A DNA stretch of 64,000 nt, taken from NCBI RefSeq assembly GCF_003633685.1, contig NZ_RBKT01000001.1, positions 8,370,001 through 8,434,000 on the forward strand, given 5' to 3'. The notes beneath the pieces were generated by a model, which saw nothing but the letters and a program-made list of their open reading frames with translations, did no database searches and was not told the DNA's origin. The position numbers and the translations under genes were made by a program. The stretch is from Micromonospora pisi (GTDB taxonomy: Bacteria > Actinomycetota > Actinomycetes > Mycobacteriales > Micromonosporaceae). Positions 58,152 through 64,000 of this stretch are shown piece by piece; position 1 is the stretch's first letter; each line of letters opens with the position of its first letter.

Positions 58152-59036
58152 GTGACGCGCTCGGCAACGTTCCTCCTCGAGTGCATGCTCCGGGCCGGGA
58201 TGTGTGACGTCGTCACAGTGGAGCCGGCGACGGGTGGGGTCGCGGCGCTCGCGGGCATAGCCACCCGCCGGGACGCGCCGTCGGTGTTCGTCAAGGCCTT
58301 CGCTGACGCGCCGGCCGACGACGTCTTCGTCGTGGAGGCGGAAGGGCTGGCCGCCCTGCGCGAGCTTGGCGGCGTGGCGACACCCGAGGTGATCCTGGCG
58401 GACCGAGAACTGCTTGTGTTGTCGGTGCTGCGGCCGAGGCCGCGCAGCGAGACTTTCTGGGAGCAGTTCGCGTACATGCTCGCCCGCCTGCATCTGAGCA
58501 CGACCCATCCTCGCTTCGGATGGCACCGCGACAACTGGCTGGGTCGCCGCCGGCAGATCAATACCTGGGATGACGACGGCTTTGCGTTCTTCGCGCAGCA
58601 CCGGCTGCTTCGGTGGCTCGGGCAGCCCCGCGTGGAGGCGGCACTCGAGCGTGGGGACCGGGCGGCGCTGGAGCGGCTGTGTCACCGGCTGCCCGACCTG
58701 CTGCCGGACCGGCCGGCATGCCTGACGCACGGCGACCTGTGGGCACAGAACGTCCTGGCGACTCCGGACGGGCACCCCGCGCTGATCGACCCGGCGGTGT
58801 CCTACATGTGGGCCGAGGTCGACCTCGCCCATGTGTGGTCCACCTCGCCCCCGCCCGAGGCGCAACGGTTCTTCGAGGTCTACGCGGAGCTGACCTCCCT
58901 TGATAGTGACTGGCGGACCCGCATGCCGATTGTCCAGCTCCGACAACACCTAGCCGTGCTGGCGCAGTTCGACGACGACTGGGGCGCGGGCGACCAGGTC
59001 CGTGCCACCCTTGCCCCGTTCCGGACACGAACCTGA
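58152..59036 (+). CDS. Fructosamine kinase / aminoglycoside-phosphotransferase-like protein
   Basis: 294-residue protein with the APH/FN3K kinase fold. Seen: the N-lobe Lys in SVFVKAFADAP, the catalytic HGDLWAQNVL (HxDxxxxN loop), and the metal-binding Asp in ALIDPAVSYMWAEVDLAHV; the DPA...EVDLA pattern is that of fructosamine-3-kinases, which phosphorylate ketoamines on glycated proteins so they break down. PRFGWHRDNWLG matches the FN3K block between the lobes. The start is a GTG behind AAGGAGG. Antibiotic phosphorylation cannot be excluded but the motifs favour FN3K. Confidence 0.88.
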   Translation: MTRSATFLLECMLRAGMCDVVTVEPATGGVAALAGIATRRDAPSVFVKAFADAPADDVFVVEAEGLAALRELGGVATPEVILADRELLVLSVLRPRPRSETFWEQFAYMLARLHLSTTHPRFGWHRDNWLGRRRQINTWDDDGFAFFAQHRLLRWLGQPRVEAALERGDRAALERLCHRLPDLLPDRPACLTHGDLWAQNVLATPDGHPALIDPAVSYMWAEVDLAHVWSTSPPPEAQRFFEVYAELTSLDSDWRTRMPIVQLRQHLAVLAQFDDDWGAGDQVRATLAPFRTRT

Positions 59037-59267
59037 GCAGAGGCCCGGCGGCTGACCGTGGCTACCGCATGAGGATTGGTGTCGGGGTACGGCTTGGAGC
59101 GCAGAGCCAGGTACACGATGTGCGGCTCTGTCGCCGATCTTGTGACGGTGCGGATCAGCTCGGTAGGAGTATCCGTTTGCGGTCGCTGCGGACGCAGGGT
59201 CTCAGGGCTGCCGCGGCCACAAGGTGTCGGCTTGTGCGGCGGTCAGGCTCCAGAGCGCCGGAGCGGG

Positions 59268-59612
59268 CTGAAACACTGGCAGTTCAAGGGGCTGTTGAAG
59301 CTGCGCCAGGCTGGCCCCTCGTACACAGCCAGCCCGTCGGATCTCGCCGAGCAACTCGGCTTGACCCGGGGCGCGCTGTCGGCGCGACTCGCCTTCCTGG
59401 CGGCAGCGGGCCTGGTGATCCGGACCCGCGACACGGCCGACCAACGCCGGGTACACGTCACACTGACCCCGGCCGGGCACCTGGCGTTCGAGCAGCACAC
59501 CGGCTCGGAAGGGGCCGGAGAGGACGCGCTGCTGGCGGCGTTGTCCGCCCGGGAACGCGCCACCCTGGCAAACCTGCTACGGAAGGTGGTGCACTCCCTG
59601 GAGAACCAGTGA
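59268..59612 (+). pseudogene. MarR-type regulator lacking its N-terminus
   Basis: From LKHWQFKGLLKLRQAGPSYT the frame reads as a MarR winged helix: SPSDLAEQLGLTRGALSARL, then AAGLVIRTRDTADQRRVHVT and LTPAGHLAF. The N-terminal dimerisation helices that precede this in MarR proteins are absent; the open frame upstream (to 59076) is Cys/Arg-rich with no resemblance. A protein could still be made from an upstream start, but it looks truncated. The truncated SDR follows at once. Confidence 0.55.
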
Positions 59613-59660
59613 CCTCATCGGCGCTGGAGCCACTACCAGCTGATCGCTCCAAGAGAACCT

Positions 59661-60302
59661 GCAGCAGGTCACACCGTCTACGTCGGTAGCCGGGACGCCG
59701 AACGCGGGCGCCGCGCCGCCGAGCAGCTGGGCGCGCGGGCCGTCCAGCTCGACGTCACCGACGACGCGTCCGTGGAGGCCGCAGCGAAGGCCATCGAGGC
59801 TGATGGAGGGCTGGACATACTGATCAACAACGCGGGCATCGAGGGAAGAGGTGCCGGCAACATCGTGATCGGCGCTGCGGACGTGACCGCCGACATGATG
59901 CGGGAGATGTTCGAGACGAACGTCTTCGGCACGGTCCGTGTCACCCACGCGTTCCTGCCGCTGCTGCAGCGTTCGGCTGCCCCCGTCATTGTCAATCTCA
60001 GCAGCGGCCTGGCCTCGCTGGCCCGGGTCACCGACGCGGGCACCCCGACGTACGCCTACCCAGGGGTCGCCTACCCGGCGTCGAAGACCGCGGTCAACAT
60101 GATCACCGTGCAGTACGCGAAGGCGTTCCCGAACATGCGGATCAACGCGGTCGAGCCCGGTTTCACCAAGACCGACCTGAACGGAAACACCGGTATCCAG
60201 ACTGTCGAGCAGGGCGCCGAGATCATCGTCCGGATGGCGCAGGTGGGCCCCGACGGCCCCACCGGAGGCTACTGCGATGCCGAGGGCCCCCTCCCCTGGT
60301 AG
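59661..60302 (+). pseudogene. Short-chain dehydrogenase lacking its N-terminus
   Basis: Reading from AAGHTVYVGSRDAERG, the frame runs through the SDR core: LDVTDDASVEAA, LDILINNAGIEG, VIVNLSSGLASL, the catalytic YPASKTAVNM and MRINAVEPGFTKTDLNG. The first ~25 residues with the TGxxxGIG cofactor loop are missing, replaced by unrelated sequence directly after the MarR-type stop. A GTG at 59772 could start a shorter product, which could not bind NAD(P). Hence a pseudogene, although the remaining frame is intact. Confidence 0.7.
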
Positions 60303-60330
60303 CAGGAGGGGTAACCAGGTGGAGGAAACC

Positions 60331-60369
60331 GGCCTGGTCGGCCCGTGCACACGCTGGGTCGGCCAGGCC
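60331..60369 (+). terminator. Terminator hairpin after the SDR remnant
   Basis: GGCCTGGTCGGCCC (60331-60344) pairs with GGGTCGGCCAGGCC (60356-60369) with two G-U wobbles and an 11-base loop, 29 bases past the SDR stop. Confidence 0.5.
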
Positions 60370-60590
60370 GCAAAGCTCTGCGGACACCGCCAGTGACTGC
60401 GAGTGCTTCATCCGCGGGTACCTACTTCTCGGCGGAACCGGACGTCCTTCGTCTGATCAGGTCACGGCCGGCAGCTACCGACGGTGACGACGTGCGATCA
60501 CTTTCGCGCCCTGACTGCGGCAGGTTCGGACACTGCGGCGGGCGTGGTCGACGACGGCGCCAGCGGCGTGAGAGAGGTTGGTCGGATCAA

Positions 60591-61328
60591 TCAGGATGTC
60601 GGGAACGGCTGCGGCTGATCTTGGAGGTCGTTGACCCAGCGACAGAAGGGGTCGTCGGTTTCAGGGTCACCCATCTCGACGGGCTCGGGCACGATCTCCA
60701 GGGCGGTGGCCGGAATGGTCGCGCCGAACGTACGGTGCAACCAGTCGCGGTAGGGCGCGTTGACGGTGTCACCGTCCTCGTCCCACGGCTGGGGCGGGGC
60801 GGCGAACTCCTCGTTCCAGCAGATCTCTACGTAGCCGATTCCCAGCAACCGCAGGAAATCCAAGCCATTGTCGGCGAGCACGCACGTCATCAATGAGCCG
60901 CTGCCCGAACCGAGATGGACGACCCGCGTCCGCCGGTCGCCATCCAGCCATAGCGCAGCCATCGAACCCTCACCGCCGGTCTGCACAAACGGCCACAAAC
61001 GCGCACTGGGAGCCCCAGCTACGTCCCCGAACCACGAGCGGGCGTACGAGGCCGTCTGCTCGGCGGTGTAGCCACGAAGCTCGACCGCAGTGCCTACCCG
61101 GGCGTCACGACAAAGTGAGCCGTACAGGTCTCCATCGTGACCCCTAACCACATAGCCCTGCTCCTCGACCCACTCGAACAGCAGGCGCAACGGTTCAAAG
61201 AAATCGAACCCGTGCGGGACGCGGCCCAATGTCATGTTCACGAACTCACCCACGTCGGCATCGTAGGCGAACGACGGTGTCCGACTCTCGACATGTCCGG
61301 TCGTCGGCCGGCGCTGGAGGCCAGTCAC
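60591..61328 (-). CDS. Hypothetical protein, SUKH/SMI1-like pattern
   Basis: 245-residue cytosolic protein. The central and C-terminal part (VVHLGSGSGSLMTCVLADNG, FLRLLGIGYVEICWNEEF, then a Pro/Asp-rich stretch and FCRWVNDLQ) is a pattern common in uncharacterised actinobacterial proteins and reminiscent of SMI1/KNR4 (SUKH) proteins, some of which are immunity proteins to polymorphic toxins. No toxin gene is adjacent. The start is a GTG with no evident ribosome-binding site; ATG 61232 is an alternative. The GPP34-like gene lies 59 bases upstream on the same strand. Confidence 0.75.
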   Translation of the reverse strand: MTGLQRRPTTGHVESRTPSFAYDADVGEFVNMTLGRVPHGFDFFEPLRLLFEWVEEQGYVVRGHDGDLYGSLCRDARVGTAVELRGYTAEQTASYARSWFGDVAGAPSARLWPFVQTGGEGSMAALWLDGDRRTRVVHLGSGSGSLMTCVLADNGLDFLRLLGIGYVEICWNEEFAAPPQPWDEDGDTVNAPYRDWLHRTFGATIPATALEIVPEPVEMGDPETDDPFCRWVNDLQDQPQPFPTS

Positions 61329-61387
61329 GGAGTGTGAGAGCTCTGGCTATGGGGGTGTGCACGGACGGGTCAGATGCGGGAGACGGG

Positions 61388-62047
61388 TCAGGCTGTAGCG
61401 CCGGCAGCGGCTGCCGCTGCTGTTGAGGCCGCACGCGCGTCGTCGATTATCCTTTGGACCGTGTTCGCGGCCCATACCGATTGTCGGAACTCGGCGAAGC
61501 GGTTGCGTACCTGCATGGGTGGTAGATCCGGTACGACGTGCGGTTCCCAGCCCAGTGCACTGACCAGGCCGCACAGGGCCGCTGTCCGCGCATCAACGCG
61601 GTCCGGTCGGGTCGCGGCGGCCCGTATCCGCTGGCGGGCCTCGGTCTCGGCTGGTGGCTCCGACCCGTACTGGGTGGGATAGCGGGTACGGGGAACCACT
61701 TTCAACACCTTGTCAGTCTCGCGTCGCAGTGTTCCTGCGTCGATGAGTTGGCTCAGCACGGCGGAACGTACATCCTTGGTGAACCGGATGATCCACTCCC
61801 TGGGCGTGCGGGCCCTGCGGTCGCGCTGCACGCGGTGGAGGGCGAAGTCCATCAGTCGGTCACCGGTGGGGGCCGGGTCTGTGACAACGACGTACTTACC
61901 GGCAACGTCGATGCGTCCCGCCAGGGCCAGGTCGATGAGCAGCGCGCCGGCCAGGCCGTAGTCGAGGTTCGCGTCGGTGCCTCTGGCCACGCCGTCGTTG
62001 TCGTAGGCAAACAACGCGATCAACTCGGCAAGTGACACATTGGCCAT
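61388..62047 (-). CDS. GPP34 (GOLPH3)-family protein
   Basis: 219-residue protein of the GPP34/GOLPH3 family, phosphoinositide-binding proteins in eukaryotes that are widespread but of unknown role in actinobacteria. Seen: the opening SLAELIALFAYDNDGVARG and YGLAGALLIDLALAGRIDV, then VVVTDPAPTGDRLMDFAL and the Arg/Pro-rich C-terminal half including VVPRTRYPTQ. ATG 62047 gives the usual length; the frame upstream to 62413 is of other origin. The region upstream carries an integrase relic. Confidence 0.9.
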   Translation of the reverse strand: MANVSLAELIALFAYDNDGVARGTDANLDYGLAGALLIDLALAGRIDVAGKYVVVTDPAPTGDRLMDFALHRVQRDRRARTPREWIIRFTKDVRSAVLSQLIDAGTLRRETDKVLKVVPRTRYPTQYGSEPPAETEARQRIRAAATRPDRVDARTAALCGLVSALGWEPHVVPDLPPMQVRNRFAEFRQSVWAANTVQRIIDDARAASTAAAAAAGATA

Positions 62048-62598
62048 GATTGCACCGTAACCATGGCCGGCAACGATCCGCGCACTGATCTTCGCAACGG
62101 GTCCGCTCGCCGCCTCCGTCGTCATGTTCAGGAGGCCATGTAGGCGGCGAGGATGTAGTTGGGGTGGCGGTCGAGGTTCTTGCGGGCACGGTCGTAGCGC
62201 GTGGTGGTGCGGGGGTCGGCGTGGCGGGCGGCGATCCGCACATCGCGGAGCTGACCGCGTTGACCGCACGGTCGACGGCCCTGCCCACCGCAGGTGGGAG
62301 TGGGATTGACCCTGCCCAACGTGCCAGCCTGGACCTGCTGCACCAACGGGCATAGGGCGTGGTGCCGCCGGCGCGGCGGCACACACATCTCGACAGTTCC
62401 GCATACTGAGCAACGGTGAAGAGGACTACGGTGCGTGGTGGCACGCCGCCTACCCCAGCGCACGATCCCGGACGTCAGCGACCTCAGGTCCGCGACAGGC
62501 CGGTGAGGTGTTCAGAACGTGAGCGAGTTTTACGGCACCCGCGCTCGCCGAATGCGGGCACCCCGAGAAGCGACATACGTCCCTGCGTCGGCCCCGGC
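62048..62598. other. Intergenic region with integrase relic
   Basis: About 550 bases between the GPP34-like gene and the methyltransferase promoter. Apart from the integrase C-terminal scrap (62128-62253) no gene is recognised. Confidence 0.5.
62128..62253 (-). pseudogene. C-terminal fragment of a tyrosine recombinase
   Basis: The minus frame reads DVRIAARHADPRTTTRYDRA then RKNLDRHPNYILAAYMAS and stops, the C-terminal end of phage/plasmid-type integrases, with the catalytic Tyr in TTRYDRA. The upstream catalytic Arg-His region is gone, replaced by unrelated sequence. It marks a past integration or deletion. Confidence 0.7.
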
Positions 62599-62626
62599 TT
62601 GCTCTGCCAATCCGAACCCATATAGT
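62599..62626 (+). promoter_or_regulatory. Promoter of the methyltransferase gene (leaderless)
   Basis: TTGCTC (62599-62604), 16 bases, then TATAGT (62621-62626); six bases later is the GTG start at 62633, so the transcript should begin at the start codon. Confidence 0.65.
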
Positions 62627-62632
62627 CGCGTG

Positions 62633-63241
62633 GTGCACACGGATCAGGTCCGGCAGGCGTACGCGTCCGTCGCGGAGCTCTACATCGAGCTGTTTGGTAC
62701 ACGCCAAAAGGTACACGCCGACGACCTCGCCTTCATCGGGCGACATCTGGCGGGCCGACCTGGCACGGTGTTCGATCTGGGCTGCGGGCCTGGCCACATC
62801 ACCGATTACCTTCGCTCGCTCGGTGTCGACGCAACGGGAATCGACCTGGTCCCCGAATTCATCGCCCATGCGCGGGCAGCTCACCCGAGCGGTAGCTACC
62901 AACTCGGGTCGATGGAAGATCTCGCCGCTGCCAACCACTCCATCTCCGGCATCCTGGCGTGGGGCTCGTTGATCCATCTGCCTCCGCAAGATCTCGACGG
63001 CGTGCTGGCGGAGTTCCGGCGAGTGATGGCCCCGGCCGGAACGTTAGTGCTCGCGCTCTTCGTAGGTGACGAGGTCGATGCCTTCGACCACAAGGTCGTG
63101 ACCGCCTATCGCTGGCCCGTCGACGAGTTCTCCCAGCGACTGGCGCGAGCCGGCTTCACGGAAGTTGAGCGCCTGCAGCGGCCCAGCGAAGGCGCTCATC
63201 GGCCACATGCCGCCATCGCGGCGATCGCGACCGAACGGTGA
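62633..63241 (+). CDS. SAM-dependent methyltransferase
   Basis: 202-residue class I methyltransferase of the Methyltransf_11/25 type. The SAM loop is VFDLGCGPGHITDYLRSLGV, followed by ATGIDLVPEFIAHARA, YQLGSMEDL and ILAWGSLIHLPPQDLDGVLA. The C-terminal part (TLVLALFVGDEVDAFDH, then YRWPVDEFSQRLARAGFTEV) is the usual substrate-side end. The start at GTG 62633 is chosen because the -10 box is six bases upstream; the frame is open further (to 62519) but carries no ribosome-binding site. Substrate unknown. Confidence 0.88.
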   Translation: MHTDQVRQAYASVAELYIELFGTRQKVHADDLAFIGRHLAGRPGTVFDLGCGPGHITDYLRSLGVDATGIDLVPEFIAHARAAHPSGSYQLGSMEDLAAANHSISGILAWGSLIHLPPQDLDGVLAEFRRVMAPAGTLVLALFVGDEVDAFDHKVVTAYRWPVDEFSQRLARAGFTEVERLQRPSEGAHRPHAAIAAIATER

Positions 63242-63526
63242 GCTGAATCGGCGAGCCTCCGTGCACTCACATCGACAGTTCAGGACGCTACGCGACCTAG
63301 CAGCCCGTCACGGAGCGTGGCCGCGTCGATCGGCGAGCATGCCCGGTCGGCGGCTACTTATCTACTGGTGTTACGACCGCAGCCCGGCCAGGCTTGGTCG
63401 AGGTGACCGGCAGGTGATGCTGGCTCGCGTTCGACTTAGCCAGCTTGGCCACCACCTTCGTGGCCGACAGCGATCCCGCACCTCCGTGAACTGGTGAGCG
63501 CCGCCGGGTCCGCCACCCATCCACGT
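63242..63526. other. Intergenic region, nothing recognised
   Basis: About 285 bases between the methyltransferase and the HAD promoter. Short frames on the minus strand do not resemble known proteins. Confidence 0.4.
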
Positions 63527-63538
63527 TAGCCTCTCTGG
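63527..63538 (+). promoter_or_regulatory. -10 box of the HAD gene (leaderless)
   Basis: TAGCCT (63527-63532) lies six bases before the ATG at 63539, with GTTAGCCT context nearly identical to that before the leader ORF at 52641. No clear -35 is seen. Confidence 0.5.
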
Positions 63539-64000
63539 ATGATCAATCCGATCGAGCTTGTCATTTTCGACTGCGACGGAGTGCTGGTCGACAGCGAGCG
63601 CATCGCGGTCCGCGTCCATGTCGCGGTGGGCGCGAACCTGGGCTGGCCACTTACTGAGGCGGACGTGGTCGAGCAGTTCATCGGCCGGTCCAGCGCGTCC
63701 ATCCGGGAGCTGATCGCCGTCCACCTCGGGCACGATGTGGCCGCGACCTGGACGGAGCGGTTCGAGCTGGCGCACCGCCAGGAGGTAGACGCCGGACTGA
63801 CCGCGGTCGAAGGGATCACCGACGCGCTCGACGCGATCAGCCAGCCGACGTGCGTGGCCTCCAGCGGTACGCACGAGAAGATGCGGCGCACCCTGGGCCG
63901 CACTGGACTGTATCGCCGCTTTGAGGGCCGTATCTTCAGCGCGACCGAGGTCGCCTGCGGCAAGCCCGCCCCCGACTTGTTCCTGCACGCGGCGGCGAAC
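63539..64000 (+). CDS. HAD-superfamily phosphatase (beta-phosphoglucomutase-like), 3' end outside window
   Basis: First 154 residues of a HAD hydrolase. Motif I is ELVIFDCDGVLVDSE, with the nucleophile Asp and the general acid Asp; the helical cap (~20-85) is of the C1 type used by beta-phosphoglucomutase and sugar-phosphate phosphatases. Motif II is CVASSGTHEKMRRTL, and motif III begins with ACGKPAPDLFL. The frame runs off the right edge, so the last motif (acidic pair) is not visible. The substrate is probably a small phosphorylated metabolite. Confidence 0.93.
   Translation, partial: MINPIELVIFDCDGVLVDSERIAVRVHVAVGANLGWPLTEADVVEQFIGRSSASIRELIAVHLGHDVAATWTERFELAHRQEVDAGLTAVEGITDALDAISQPTCVASSGTHEKMRRTLGRTGLYRRFEGRIFSATEVACGKPAPDLFLHAAAN

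Noticed and set aside
57816-58949. 377-residue minus-strand frame opposite the fructosamine-kinase-like gene
   Set aside because: The plus-strand frame has the kinase motifs and a strong ribosome-binding site; this one has neither.

Overview
The window is very GC-rich with dense coding on both strands, many GTG/TTG starts, SARP/AfsR, WYL, MocR and ECF regulators, an NRPS and a single-chain acyl-CoA carboxylase. This points to a filamentous actinomycete; Micromonosporaceae is my best guess, but no rRNA or tRNA gene is present to confirm it. All calls are from reading the sequence, without database searches.

Layout. 1-6338: 5' part of a giant Rhs/YD-repeat protein (3' end outside the window). 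6656-8272: an ECF41-type unit, with a TGTCACA-N16-CGTC promoter, an AhpD/carboxymuconolactone decarboxylase-like gene and the ECF41 sigma factor. 8336-13586: metal/oxyanion block, with chromate exporter chrA, chrB split into two overlapping genes, a long inverted-repeat operator, a His-rich CDF exporter, an ArsR regulator and a HupE/UreJ-DUF3105 membrane protein. 13932-22180: first biosynthetic block, with a P450, a GT1 glycosyltransferase, a VOC/O-methyltransferase fusion and a one-module C-A-T-TE NRPS. 23051-27464: three-gene operon ending in a TPR-CHAT (caspase-like) protease with a 4-TM protein and a small Cys/His protein, a candidate conflict or programmed-death system. 27826-34487: second biosynthetic block, with a free carrier protein, an AMP-forming acyl/aminoacyl ligase, a methyltransferase, a large protein with a PvcA/Dit1-type isonitrile synthase domain and a free condensation-domain protein. 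35008-43825: single-chain biotin-dependent carboxylase, PhoD phosphatase and biotin synthase; the carboxylase and bioB share a candidate operator.

44189-48989 (minus strand): a locus of a 36-residue membrane peptide, a membrane-anchored unknown, an I36-like secreted inhibitor and, past a terminator, a SARP-NB-ARC-TPR regulator. Upstream are four heptads at exact 11-bp spacing, the layout expected of a SARP binding site. 49445-64000: accessory and housekeeping genes (MocR/EamA divergent pair with overlapping start codons, lipoprotein, MmcQ/YjbR, WYL regulator, HTH_42 protein, formamidase-like enzyme, fructosamine-kinase-like protein, SUKH-like and GPP34-like proteins, methyltransferase, HAD phosphatase cut by the window end). 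Eroded genes lie among them: a MarR/SDR pair lacking its N-termini and an integrase C-terminal fragment; another SDR scrap lies at 44078.

How it fits together. The two biosynthetic blocks flank the CHAT operon and could be one interrupted cluster or two clusters. The second block has what is needed to make, activate and tether an isonitrile-bearing acid: synthase, ligase, carrier, condensation domain and methyltransferase. Six transcription units show a TANNNT box 5-6 nt before a start codon, the signature of leaderless transcripts.
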